Assembly (NCBI GenBank): GCA_024711405.1
Contig: JANJSZ010000027.1
Location: 1-33,981, forward strand
DNA: 33,981 nucleotides
DNA from: Acidovorax sp.
GTDB taxonomy: Bacteria; Pseudomonadota; Gammaproteobacteria; Burkholderiales; Burkholderiaceae_C
Direction: 5' to 3'
Shown here: piece by piece, positions 7,855-16,026 of the stretch
Position numbering within the stretch: the first letter of the stretch is position 1
How the letters are laid out: each line of letters opens with the position of its first letter
Made by a program: the position numbers and the translations under genes
Notes under the pieces: generated by a model
What the model was told of the DNA's origin: nothing
Seen by the model: the letters and a program-made list of their open reading frames with translations, nothing else
The model's database searches: none

Positions 7855-9183
7855 ATGAAGCTTTCGAAACTCGTGATCGCTGCCGCAGTGGTCGCCGCAG
7901 GCGCGTCGTCCGTCACGACCAGCGCCTTCGCGCAAGCCAAGGAGCAGTTCTTCCCGCTGCTGTCCTACCACACCGGCCCCTATGCACCCAACGGCGTGCC
8001 ATGGGCCAACGGCAAGCAGGACTACATCAAGATGATCAACGCCCGCGACGGCGGCATCAACGGCGTCAAGCTCACCTTTGAAGAGTGCGAAACGGGCTAC
8101 GCTACCGACCGCGGCGTGGAATGCTACGAACGCCTCAAGAGCCGCCCCGGCGTCTCGCTGTTCGACCCCCAGGCCACCGGCATCACCTTCGCCCTGACCG
8201 AAAAAGCCCCCGTGGACAAGATCCCGCTGATGACGCTGGGCTATGGCCTGTCGGTGGCGCAGGACGGCCAGGCGTTCAAGTGGAACTTCCCGTTCATGGG
8301 CAGCTACTGGACGGGCGCCGACATCCTGATCCAGCACCTGGGCAAGGCCAACGGGGGCCTGGACAAGCTCAAGGGCAAGAAGATCGCGCTGGTGTACCAC
8401 GACAGCCCGTTCGGCAAGGAACCGATCCCGCTGCTGCAGGAACGCGCCAAGATGCACGGCTTCGAGCTGCAGATGCTGCCCGTGACCGCACCCGGCGTGG
8501 AACAGAAGGCCACCTGGCTGCAGGTGCGCCAGAGCCGCCCCGACTATGTGCTGCTGTGGGGCTGGGGCGTGATGAACTCCACCGCCCTGAAGGAAGCCCA
8601 GGCCACGGGCTACCCGCGCGACAAGATGTACGGCGTGTGGTGGGCCGGTGCCGAACCCGACGTGCGCGATGTGGGCGACGGCGCCAAGGGCTACAACGCG
8701 CTGGCGCTCAACGGCTACGGCACGCAGTCCAAGGTCATCCAGGACATCCTCAAGAACGTGCACGACAAGGGCCAGGGCACGGGGCCCAAGGATGAAGTGG
8801 GCTCGGTGCTGTACACCCGCGGCGTGATCATCCAGATGCTGGCCGTCGAGGCCGTGCGCCGCGCGCAGGAGCGCTTCGGCAAGGGCAAGGTCATGACCGG
8901 CGAACAAGTGCGCTGGGGCATGGAGAACCTGTCTCTCGACCAGAAGAAGCTGGATGCGCTGGGCTTCAAGGACCTGATGCGTCCGCTGTCCACCAGCTGC
9001 GCCGACCACATGGGCTCCACCTGGGCACGGGTGCACACCTGGGACGGCAAGAAGTTCAACTTCTCGTCCGACTGGTACCAGGCCGACGAGCAGATCCTGA
9101 AGCCCATGGTCAAGGCGGGTGCCGACAAGTACCTGGCGGACAAGAAGATGACGCGCCGGGATGCCGGCGATTGCCAAAGCTAG
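7855..9183 (+). CDS. ABC transporter substrate-binding protein (LivK/Leu-Ile-Val type)
   Basis: The 442-residue secreted protein has a signal peptide of about 24 residues (MKLSKLVIAAAVVAAG... ending in SAFAQA). A periplasmic-binding type 1 fold follows, and the motif 'IALVYHDSPFGKEPIPLLQERAKMHGFELQMLPV' is characteristic of LivK-type receptors. The ATG at 7855 is preceded by AAAGGAG. The ORF track's start at 7624 is too far upstream and lies inside livM. It is larger than E. coli LivK and opens with 'FFPLLSYHTGPYAPNG', a form I associate with the organic-acid or aromatic branch rather than the amino-acid branch. The ligand is unknown. It is the specificity determinant of the transporter. Confidence 0.88.
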   Translation: MKLSKLVIAAAVVAAGASSVTTSAFAQAKEQFFPLLSYHTGPYAPNGVPWANGKQDYIKMINARDGGINGVKLTFEECETGYATDRGVECYERLKSRPGVSLFDPQATGITFALTEKAPVDKIPLMTLGYGLSVAQDGQAFKWNFPFMGSYWTGADILIQHLGKANGGLDKLKGKKIALVYHDSPFGKEPIPLLQERAKMHGFELQMLPVTAPGVEQKATWLQVRQSRPDYVLLWGWGVMNSTALKEAQATGYPRDKMYGVWWAGAEPDVRDVGDGAKGYNALALNGYGTQSKVIQDILKNVHDKGQGTGPKDEVGSVLYTRGVIIQMLAVEAVRRAQERFGKGKVMTGEQVRWGMENLSLDQKKLDALGFKDLMRPLSTSCADHMGSTWARVHTWDGKKFNFSSDWYQADEQILKPMVKAGADKYLADKKMTRRDAGDCQS

Positions 9184-9186
9184 GAG

Positions 9187-9300
9187 CATCCCCCTGAGGC
9201 ACTGACGCGCCTTCCCCCTTCTCTCTCAGCGCTCGCGCTGCGGGAAGGGGGGGCAACTCCAGCGCGGCGGGGCGGCCCTTGCGCGGCGTTCCTGGCCTGG
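9187..9300 (+). repeat. GC-rich hairpin repeat downstream of the binding-protein gene
   Basis: This segment lies between the binding-protein gene and livF. CCCCCTTC (9214-9221) pairs with GAAGGGGG (9244-9251), and CAGCG/CGCTG form an inner stem with a CTCG loop. No T-run follows, so it is not an obvious intrinsic terminator. A related element with CCCCCTCAGGGGG lies at 10229-10325 after livF. Such elements are, from memory, dispersed in Comamonadaceae genomes. Its position could stabilise the upstream binding-protein mRNA and lower livF expression. Confidence 0.5.
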
Positions 9301-9407
9301 GCCGCGACAGTTTTTACGGCCAGTGACAGCGGTTGCTCCTGCGGGCAGCCGCCAACCGAGAGGGTTGCAAGCGCAGCCCTCCCGATTGGCACAGCGAAGG
9401 CAACACC

Positions 9408-10217
9408 ATGGACTCTCAAAACATCGTTCTCAATGTCAATGGCATCGAGGTCATCTACAACCACGTGATCCTCGTGCTCAAGGGCGTCTCGCTGCAGGTG
9501 CCCGAGGGCGCCATTGTGGCCATTCTGGGTGGCAACGGCGCCGGCAAGACCACCACGCTGCGCGCCATCTCCAACCTGCTCAAGGGTGAGCGCGGCGAGG
9601 TCACCAAGGGCACGATCGAGCTGCGCGGCGAGCGCATCGAAAACCTCTCGCCCGCTGATCTGGTCCAACGCGGTGTGGTGCAGGTCATGGAGGGCCGCCA
9701 CTGCTTCGCCCACCTGACGATCGAAGAAAACCTGATGACGGGCTCTTACACCCGCACCAGCAAGGCCGAAATCGCAGCCAATCTGGAGAAGGTCTACAAC
9801 TACTTTCCACGCCTGAAGACGCGCCGCACCTCGCAGGCGGCCTACACCTCGGGCGGCGAGCAGCAGATGTGCGCCATCGGCCGCGCGCTCATGGCCAACC
9901 CCAGCGTGGTGTTGCTCGACGAGCCCTCGATGGGGCTGGCGCCGCAGATCGTGGAAGAGGTGTTCAACATCGTGAAGGACCTCAATGCCAAGGAGAAGGT
10001 GACCTTCCTGCTGGCCGAGCAGAACACCAACATGGCGCTCAAATATGCCGACTACGGCTACATCATGGAAAGCGGCCGCGTGGTGATGGACGGCGCCGCC
10101 ACCGATCTGGCCAACAACGAGGACGTCAAGGAGTTCTACCTGGGCGTGGGCGGCGGTGAGCGCAAGAGCTTCAAGGACGTCAAGAGCTACAAGCGCCGCA
10201 AGCGCTGGCTTGCTTGA
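9408..10217 (+). CDS. livF: Branched-chain amino acid-type ABC transporter ATPase (LivF-like)
   Basis: The 269-residue ATPase has Walker A GGNGAGKTT from about residue 41, a Q-loop region 'VVQVMEGRHCFAHLTIEENL', signature TSGGEQQMCAIGRAL, Walker B VVLLDEP and 'GLAPQIVEEVF', the usual LivF continuation. The start MDSQNI at 9408 gives the expected N-terminus. The ORF-track start at 9333 lies in the repeat-bearing spacer. It should form a heterodimer with the LivG-like ATPase. A basic tail (KSYKRRKRWLA) extends beyond the core fold, as in related organic-acid-type LivF proteins. A 224-nt spacer separates it from the binding-protein gene. Confidence 0.9.
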   Translation: MDSQNIVLNVNGIEVIYNHVILVLKGVSLQVPEGAIVAILGGNGAGKTTTLRAISNLLKGERGEVTKGTIELRGERIENLSPADLVQRGVVQVMEGRHCFAHLTIEENLMTGSYTRTSKAEIAANLEKVYNYFPRLKTRRTSQAAYTSGGEQQMCAIGRALMANPSVVLLDEPSMGLAPQIVEEVFNIVKDLNAKEKVTFLLAEQNTNMALKYADYGYIMESGRVVMDGAATDLANNEDVKEFYLGVGGGERKSFKDVKSYKRRKRWLA

Positions 10218-10228
10218 CGTGCGCGCTG

Positions 10229-10325
10229 TGATGCCCCCTGTGGCGCTGCGCGCCTTCCCCCTCAGGGGGACGCCTCCGGTGGCCCGGCGAAGCCGGCTCC
10301 ACGGTGGCGCTGGCATTGGGGGTGT
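10229..10325 (+). repeat. GC-rich hairpin repeat downstream of livF
   Basis: The element includes the near-perfect palindrome TCCCCCT C AGGGGGA (10256-10270). A second stem, GTGG..CCGGC GAA GCCGG..CCAC, lies at about 10279-10302. It matches in style the element downstream of the binding-protein gene (9187-9300). No U-tract follows. It may act as a transcript end or mRNA-stabilising structure at the end of the liv operon. Confidence 0.55.
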
Positions 10326-10362
10326 GGCGGTTTCAACCCATTGCGCCGCAAATACAAAAGAT

Positions 10363-10425
10363 GAAAGCCCTCAATTTAATAGCTGCTAACGCTTGATTAA
10401 TAAGCGCCAGATGCCAATTTCGCTC
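10363..10425 (+). repeat. AT-richer dispersed repeat (AGCTGCTAACGCTT type)
   Basis: The segment 'ATAGCTGCTAACGCTTGATTAATAAGCGCCAG' contains the imperfect inverted pair CGCTT/AAGCG and is much more AT-rich than its surroundings. I recognise it as a frequent intergenic motif of Comamonadaceae. This rests on memory, not on a search. It lies about 30 nt before the PaaK-like gene and may contribute promoter sequence. Confidence 0.45.
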
Positions 10426-10451
10426 CTATTTACTGCACTGGAACCCTTTGC

Positions 10452-11699
10452 ATGAACACGTTCTACGACGCCCTGGAAGCCCGCGACCCGGCACAACGCG
10501 AAGCCCAACTGATGGCAGCCCTGCCCACCCAGATCGCCCATGCGCAGCGCCAGTCGGCCGCCTTGGGCCACATCCTGCAAGGCGTGGATGCGGCCCGCAT
10601 CACCAGCCGTGCCGCACTGGCGCTGCTGCCGGTCACGCGCAAGCACGAGCTGCAGGAGCGCCAGCAGGCCGGGCGCGCCGACAACGTTTTTGGCGGATTT
10701 GCCACCATTGGTTTCGGCGCTGCCATGCCGCGCGTTTTCTCCAGCCCCGGCCCGCTCTATGAGCCCGAGGGCACGCGCCGCGACTACTGGCGCATGGCGC
10801 GCGCCTTGTACGCCGCCGGTTTTCGCGCCGGCGAGCTGGCCCACAACTGCTTCAGCTACCACTTCGTGCCAGCCGGCTCGATGATGGAAAACGGCGCCCA
10901 TGCACTGGGCTGCACGGTGTTTCCGGGCGGCACCGGCCAGACCGAGCAGCAGGTGCGGGCCATGGCCGAGCTGCGCCCGGCGGGCTACATCGGCACACCG
11001 AGCTTTCTCAAGCTGATCCTTGAAAAAGCGGCCGAACTGCAGCAGCCCCTGCCCAGCGTGACCAAGGCCCTGCTGTCGGCCGAGGCCTTTCCGCCGTCGC
11101 TGCGCGACTGGTTCACCGAGCGCGGCATTGCCGGCTACCAGTGCTACGGCACGGCCGACCTGGGCCTGATTGCCTACGAAACCGCGGCGCGCGAAGGCCT
11201 GGTGCTGGACGAAGGCGTGATCGTCGAGATCGTGCGCCCCGGCACGGGAGACCCGGTGCCCGAGGGCGAGGTGGGCGAAATCGTGGTGACCACCCTGAAC
11301 CCCGACTATCCGCTGGTCCGTTTTGGCACCGGCGATCTCTCCGCCGTGTTGCCCGGCTTTTGCCCCACCGGCCGCACCAACACCCGTATCAAGGGCTGGA
11401 TGGGGCGCGCCGACCAAACCACCAAGGTGCGCGGCATGTTCGTGCACCCGGCGCAGATCGCCGCCATCGCGCGCCGGTTTCCGCAGGTGCTGCGGGCCCG
11501 GCTGGTGGTGAGCGGCGAGATGGCCAGCGACCAGATGGTGCTGCAGGTCGAGACGCACGAAACCGCCGAGGGCTTGGCGCGCCAGCTCGCCGACATGGTG
11601 CGCGAAGTGACCAAGCTGCGCAGCGAGGTGCAGATGGTGGCCCCGGGCTCCCTGCCCAACGATGGCCGCGTCATTGAAGACGCGCGCAGCTATCGCTGA
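10452..11699 (+). CDS. Phenylacetate-CoA ligase family (PaaK-like) adenylating enzyme
   Basis: The 415-residue protein belongs to the PaaK branch of adenylate-forming ligases. The region 'GYQCYGTADLGLIAYE' corresponds to A5, 'FGTGDLSAVLPGFCPTGRTNTRIKGWMGRADQTTKVRGMFVHPAQ' to A7-A8 and the hinge, and a small lid domain follows. The usual SSGTTGKP P-loop is replaced by 'VFSSPGPLYEPEG', so ATP binding is altered. This form recurs in a subgroup of the family as I recall it. The expected reaction is aryl or acyl acid to CoA thioester, but the substrate is not known. The gene lies 234 nt after livF beyond two repeats, so it may have its own promoter. The ribosome-binding site is weak. Confidence 0.8.
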   Translation: MNTFYDALEARDPAQREAQLMAALPTQIAHAQRQSAALGHILQGVDAARITSRAALALLPVTRKHELQERQQAGRADNVFGGFATIGFGAAMPRVFSSPGPLYEPEGTRRDYWRMARALYAAGFRAGELAHNCFSYHFVPAGSMMENGAHALGCTVFPGGTGQTEQQVRAMAELRPAGYIGTPSFLKLILEKAAELQQPLPSVTKALLSAEAFPPSLRDWFTERGIAGYQCYGTADLGLIAYETAAREGLVLDEGVIVEIVRPGTGDPVPEGEVGEIVVTTLNPDYPLVRFGTGDLSAVLPGFCPTGRTNTRIKGWMGRADQTTKVRGMFVHPAQIAAIARRFPQVLRARLVVSGEMASDQMVLQVETHETAEGLARQLADMVREVTKLRSEVQMVAPGSLPNDGRVIEDARSYR

Positions 11700-11930
11700 A
11701 AAACCACACCCGCGCACACCCGAATGCGGGTTGCGCGGACGAACGCAGGACACAGAAAATATCCGCGTTTACCCTTATCAAGCTATGAATTACATAGCTA
11801 TAAAGCTCTATGCACATTGATTTTTAAGCTTTATTAATTTAATTCATATCCGACAAGATTTAAGTGATTTCCTCAATACCCCTTGGAGGTGGTCTCGTTA
11901 TCATGGCGCGTCAAATCACCGGAGCGTTCC
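11700..11930 (+). promoter_or_regulatory. AT-rich promoter-like region before the first Bug gene
   Basis: This 231-nt stretch is far more AT-rich than the rest of the window. It contains a perfect inverted repeat AGCTATG AATTA CATAGCT (11781-11799), followed by an AT-run around 'TTTTTAAGCTTTATTAATTTAATTCATATCC'. It plausibly holds the promoter, and perhaps an operator, for the Bug-receptor gene that starts at 11931 behind a GGAG ribosome-binding site. No gene is supported here. Confidence 0.4.
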
Positions 11931-12917
11931 ATGAAAACGATGCTGAAACTCGCACTGCTCGCCACCGCAGCAGCCGCCACACTGGGCGCACATGCCCAGG
12001 ACTATCCCGCCAAGGACAAGACCGTCACCCTGGTGGTGCCCTTTACCGCGGGCGGCCCCACAGACCGCGTCGCACGTGACCTCGCAGAAGCCCTGCGCAA
12101 GCCGCTGGGCGCCAACGTGGTCGTGGACAACACGGCCGGCGCCGGCAGCTCGATCGGCTCAGCCCGCGTGGCCCGTGCCACCCCCGATGGCTACACGCTG
12201 CTGCTCAACCACATTGGCATGTCCACCATGCCTGCGCTGTACCGCAAGCTGTCGTTCAGTGTGCCCAACGATTTCGAGTACCTGGGCATGGTCAATGATG
12301 TGCCCATGACGCTGATCGCCCGGCCCAACATCCCGGCGAACAACATGAAGGAGCTCACAGCCTGGATTGACCAGAACAAGGGCAAGATCAATCTGGGCAA
12401 CGCGGGTCTGGGCGCGGCCTCCCACCTGTGCGGCCTGATGTTCCAGAACGCCATGCATGTCGAAATGACCACGGTGCCCTACAAGGGCACGGCGCCGGCC
12501 ATCACCGACCTGATCGGCGGTCAGATCGACCTGCTGTGCGACCAGACCACCAACACCACGTCGCAGATCGAAGGCAAGAAGGTCAAGGCCTTTGCCGTGA
12601 CCACCGCCAAACGCCTGAAGACACCGGCACTCAAGGACCTGCCCACGCTGGCTGAATCGGGGTTGAAGAATTTTGAAGTGACCATCTGGCACGGCCTGTA
12701 CGCGCCCAAGGGCACGCCAGCCGCCGTTGTGACCAAAATCAACGACGCCCTGAAACTGGCCTTGAAGGACCCCGACTTCATCAAGAAGCAGGAAGGCCTG
12801 GGCGCCGTGGTGGTGACCGACAAGCGCATCGAACCGGCCGAGCACAAGAAATTCGTGCAGGCCGAAATCGACAAGTGGGGCGCCGTCATCAAGGCCGCCG
12901 GCACCTACGCCGACTAA
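11931..12917 (+). CDS. Bug-family tripartite tricarboxylate transporter substrate receptor (1)
   Basis: The 328-residue secreted protein has a signal peptide of about 22 residues (MKTMLKLALLATAAAATLGAHAQ). The family motif 'VTLVVPFTAGGPTDRVARDLAEAL' follows, with 'NVVVDNTAGAGSSIG' and 'ATPDGYTLLLN' forming the ligand pocket loops. The chosen ATG at 11931 has GGAG about 7 nt upstream. No TctA/TctB membrane genes lie nearby, so this is one of the orphan receptors that are abundant in Burkholderiales. Ligands of the family are mostly carboxylates and the specific one cannot be read. A strong terminator follows. Confidence 0.88.
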   Translation: MKTMLKLALLATAAAATLGAHAQDYPAKDKTVTLVVPFTAGGPTDRVARDLAEALRKPLGANVVVDNTAGAGSSIGSARVARATPDGYTLLLNHIGMSTMPALYRKLSFSVPNDFEYLGMVNDVPMTLIARPNIPANNMKELTAWIDQNKGKINLGNAGLGAASHLCGLMFQNAMHVEMTTVPYKGTAPAITDLIGGQIDLLCDQTTNTTSQIEGKKVKAFAVTTAKRLKTPALKDLPTLAESGLKNFEVTIWHGLYAPKGTPAAVVTKINDALKLALKDPDFIKKQEGLGAVVVTDKRIEPAEHKKFVQAEIDKWGAVIKAAGTYAD

Positions 12918-12947
12918 CCCTGTCCCGCTTTCAGCACGGACCTGGCC

Positions 12948-12981
12948 AGCCGCCTGCCCCTTGGGGCGAGGCGGCTTTTTT
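12948..12981 (+). terminator. Rho-independent terminator after Bug gene 1
   Basis: AGCCGCCT GCCCC TT GGGGC G AGGCGGCT forms a 13-bp stem with one bulged G and a 2-nt apex, followed directly by TTTTTT. It lies 31 nt after the stop of the first Bug gene and separates it from the second. Confidence 0.9.
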
Positions 12982-13085
12982 CTGGCGCGTACACGGCTGC
13001 ACGCGCCGCATGGTTGGGGTTATCCACCTGCACGGCTACGCCCGGGACGCGTAGAACCCAAGCGTCTCCAACTGAAAGGAAGTTC

Positions 13086-14111
13086 ATGGCTTTGTTCAAC
13101 CACCTGCCCCGCCGGCAAAACCTTGCCGCCATGGTGGCGCTCTCCCTGGGTTGCGCCCTGGCTGCGCTGCCGGCCGCCCATGCCCAGGGCACCTGGCCCA
13201 CCAAGCCGGTGCGCATCGTCGTACCCTTCGCGCCGGGCGGCACCACGGACATCCTGGCGCGCGCGCTGGTACCGGACCTGAGCCGTGCGTTCGGCCAGCA
13301 GTTCATCGTGGACAACCGGGCAGGCGCGGGCGGCAACGTCGGCGCGGAGATCGTGGCCAAGTCCCCGGCAGACGGCTACACGCTGCTAATGGGCACCGTC
13401 GGTACACACGGCATCAACCGCGCGCTCTACGCCAAGCTGCCTTACGATCCCATCAAGGATTTTGTACCGGTGACGCTGGTGGCCGCCGTGCCCAACGTGA
13501 TGGTGATGAACACCGACAAGGCCAAGGCCCTGGGGGTGAACAATGTGCAGGACTTCATCCGGGCGGCCAAGGCCAGCCCGGGAAAGATGAACATGGCGTC
13601 GAGCGGCAACGGTACCTCCATCCATCTGGCTGGCGAGCTCTTCAAGAGCATGACGGGCACCTACATGCTGCACCTGCCGTACCGCGGCTCGGGGCCGGCA
13701 CTGATGGACATGGTGGCCGGCAATGCCGATGTCATGTTTGACAACCTGCCCTCGTCGATGGCGCAGATCAAGGCCGGCAAGCTGGTCGCGCTGGCGGTGA
13801 CCAGCAGCCAGCGCTCCGCGGCCCTCCCCGATGTACCCACGGTGGAGCAGGCCGGCGGCCCGGCGCTCAAGGGCTATGAAGCCAGTTCGTGGTTTGGGCT
13901 GCTGGCGCCGGCAGGCACGCCGCCCGACATCGTCAACCGGGTCCAGCAGGAAGTCGCCAAGGCCCTGGCATCACCGGGCATGAAAGAGCGGTTGATGGCA
14001 CAAGGGGCTATTCCCGGAGGCAACACGCCCACCGAGTTTGCCCGGCATATCGACAATGAGCACCGCAAATGGGCGGGCGTGGTGAAAGCCTCTGGCGCAA
14101 AGGTCGACTGA
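13086..14111 (+). CDS. Bug-family tripartite tricarboxylate transporter substrate receptor (2)
   Basis: The 341-residue protein has a twin-Arg-containing but otherwise Sec-like signal ([21 protein letters not shown]...AHAQ). The family signature '[20 protein letters not shown]' follows, then '[15 protein letters not shown]', '[11 protein letters not shown]' and '[22 protein letters not shown]'. The ATG at 13086 has AAAGGA upstream; the ORF track's 13014 start lies in the preceding spacer. It is clearly diverged from the Bug gene just upstream and is not a recent duplicate. No membrane partners are encoded near it. The ligand is unknown. Confidence 0.88.
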   Translation: MALFNHLPRRQNLAAMVALSLGCALAALPAAHAQGTWPTKPVRIVVPFAPGGTTDILARALVPDLSRAFGQQFIVDNRAGAGGNVGAEIVAKSPADGYTLLMGTVGTHGINRALYAKLPYDPIKDFVPVTLVAAVPNVMVMNTDKAKALGVNNVQDFIRAAKASPGKMNMASSGNGTSIHLAGELFKSMTGTYMLHLPYRGSGPALMDMVAGNADVMFDNLPSSMAQIKAGKLVALAVTSSQRSAALPDVPTVEQAGGPALKGYEASSWFGLLAPAGTPPDIVNRVQQEVAKALASPGMKERLMAQGAIPGGNTPTEFARHIDNEHRKWAGVVKASGAKVD

Positions 14112-14145
14112 CTTTCACGCGGAGAGGCCCCTTGCGAGCACCGCG

Positions 14146-14463
14146 TCAGGCGCCCCACACCACGTCGTGCTCCTCGGCGACCGAGCGGCGCAGCATTTCG
14201 AGAAACGGCGCCGCACGCTGGCGAAGGCGCACGGTGTCCGGGCGCTCCACGCCATCCTCGTCGACCTGTTCCTGTGCAGCGGCGGCAAGGGCTTCGTCGG
14301 CGGCAACGGCAGCTTCCAGCGCAGCCAGGGCACCAGGGATCTGTGCGGCCGTGATGATGCCGCTGGTGCCTGGGGCCTTGCCAATGATCTGAAGGATCTG
14401 GCGCCCGTGGGGTTCGAGCATGATCAGATCGGGGGCTGATCGGGACTTGAATTTATAGAGCAT
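14146..14463 (-). CDS. DUF1840 domain-containing protein
   Basis: This 105-residue cytosolic protein starts 'MLYKFKSRSAPDLIMLEPHGRQILQIIGK', which I recognise as the DUF1840 opening, and is Ala-rich and acidic after residue 45. Its function is unknown. Its start overlaps the 3' end of the cyclopropane-fatty-acid synthase gene by 40 nt, so the two are cotranscribed and probably translationally coupled. An AAGGA lies about 10 nt before the ATG. It converges with the second Bug gene with only 34 nt between stops. Confidence 0.85.
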   Translation of the reverse strand: MLYKFKSRSAPDLIMLEPHGRQILQIIGKAPGTSGIITAAQIPGALAALEAAVAADEALAAAAQEQVDEDGVERPDTVRLRQRAAPFLEMLRRSVAEEHDVVWGA

Positions 14464-15740
14464 GCAGTGGAGTCCTTGGTGTACATGTAAGCGCGCGTGA
14501 ACGGATACGCCGATTGTGCGCCGGTCATCGTGCCAGAGCCCATGTCGCCATCGGGGCGCACTGCCAGTATCTGGTGCAATGCCATCCAGCCGCGCTCAAA
14601 CCCCAGCGCGCTGCCCGCCAGATACAGGCGATAGGCGCGCAGCGTCTTGTCCGCTTGCCCGGCGGTGGCCTGCTGCTGCAGCACCTGGCGGGCGGGCTCC
14701 AGCACGGCTTCCAGCGCATCGGACCAGGCCCACAGCGTGCGGGCGTAATGGGGCCGCAGATTCTCGGTGTCCACCATCTCCAGTCCGGCCTGCGCCAGGT
14801 CGTGCAGCACGGCGCTGGCGTGGAGCAGCTCGCCGCCCGGGAAAATGTACTGCTCGATGAAATCGCCCATGCCGGCGCCCAGCTGGACGTTGTCCACACC
14901 GCCGGCGGTGATGCCGTGGTTGAGCAGCAAGCCTCCCGGACGCAGGAGGTTGCGCACGGCGACAAAGTAGGCGTTCATCTTCGCACGCCCGACATGCTCG
15001 AACATGCCGACAGAGGCCACCTTGTCAAAAGGCTGCCCGGCCTGCAGCTCACGGTAGTCGCACAGTTGCATGCGCACGCGCCCCTGGAGCCCGCGCGCCG
15101 TGATGAGCTGCTGCACATGCGCATGCTGGTTGCGCGACAGGGTGATGCCGGTCGCGTCCACGCCATAGTGCTCCGCCGCCCACAGCAGCAACGCCCCCCA
15201 GCCAGCGCCAATGTCCAGAAAGCGCTCACCCGGCTGCAGGCGCAGCTTGCGGCAGATCAGATCCAGCTTGGCCTCCTGCGCGCGCGCCAGCGTCATGCCG
15301 GGGTCGCAAAAATAGGCACACGAATACACCCTGCGCGGGTCCAGCCACAGGGCATAGAAATCATCCGACAGGTCATAGTGGAACCGCACATGGCGGGCAT
15401 CGTGCTGGAGCGTGTGCGCCGCCATCGATCTTGCGCGCGCCAGCACACGGTGCCACCAGTGCTGGTGCGGGTCTTGCACCGGGCTGGTTGCCAGCAACCC
15501 GGCGGCAGCGGCCATCAATTCGCGCATGCTGCCTTCCAGCGCCACCTTGCCCTCGACAATCGCTGCGCCGACGTTCCCGATCTCGCCCGTGGCCAACGCC
15601 ACCAGCGCCATGCGGTCCCGAAACCGGAGCGTGACGGCCGCGTTGCGTGCCCCCAGCCGCTGCCCCGCCGGCAACTGAACCGCCATGCGGACCGGCAGCG
15701 CCTCCAGCCGCCCCTCCAGGATGCGCAGCAAGTGTTTCAT
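14424..15740 (-). CDS. cfa: Cyclopropane-fatty-acyl-phospholipid synthase
   Basis: The 438-residue SAM-dependent enzyme adds a methylene bridge to unsaturated acyl chains of membrane phospholipids. The Cfa signature 'HYDLSDDFYALWLDPRRVYSCAYF' is present. The SAM site 'FLDIGAGWGALLLWAAEHYGVDATGITLS' and the substrate-side motif 'SVGMFEHVG' follow. The N-terminal roughly 120 residues form the lipid-binding domain. The C-terminus runs on past the core and overlaps the DUF1840 gene. The ribosome-binding site is weak. Nothing in the core motifs suggests loss of activity. Confidence 0.88.
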   Translation of the reverse strand: MKHLLRILEGRLEALPVRMAVQLPAGQRLGARNAAVTLRFRDRMALVALATGEIGNVGAAIVEGKVALEGSMRELMAAAAGLLATSPVQDPHQHWWHRVLARARSMAAHTLQHDARHVRFHYDLSDDFYALWLDPRRVYSCAYFCDPGMTLARAQEAKLDLICRKLRLQPGERFLDIGAGWGALLLWAAEHYGVDATGITLSRNQHAHVQQLITARGLQGRVRMQLCDYRELQAGQPFDKVASVGMFEHVGRAKMNAYFVAVRNLLRPGGLLLNHGITAGGVDNVQLGAGMGDFIEQYIFPGGELLHASAVLHDLAQAGLEMVDTENLRPHYARTLWAWSDALEAVLEPARQVLQQQATAGQADKTLRAYRLYLAGSALGFERGWMALHQILAVRPDGDMGSGTMTGAQSAYPFTRAYMYTKDSTACSINSSPDQPPI

Positions 15741-16026
15741 GGTTGTGCATTCTTGAAGCGGACGGCCGGCACGTCAACACCCTGCCTGGGCGGCGGCGCT
15801 CGCCGGCCGCCGACACGGGCCGATCACGCGCCAGGGCGGCAGCAGGGGTGCGATGTTTTTGCCTTGGATTTCCTCCACGCCAGGCCCCTCCAGGACGCCG
15901 ATGCGCGCGTCGGAGCCTCGCCGTTCGGATACGGCAGGCCCCGATGCATGGCCCATGGCGGGCCGACGCCATCGGCCCACGCCGAGCGAAGCGCGAAGCG
16001 CGCTGCCGCCCTGAGCGACGGCTTCG
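15741..16026. other. Intergenic, no gene supported
   Basis: This 286-nt gap lies between the HD-oxygenase gene and cfa, both on the minus strand. It contains a perfect 7-bp stem, GGGCCGA CGCCA TCGGCCC (about 15960-15978), and a short GCGAAGC tandem. No U-tract follows on either strand, so termination of the phnCDE unit here is possible but not shown. Confidence 0.4.

Noticed and set aside
9187-10325. CRISPR-like array
   Set aside because: Only two diverged hairpin elements separated by a whole gene; no regular repeat-spacer pattern and no cas genes.
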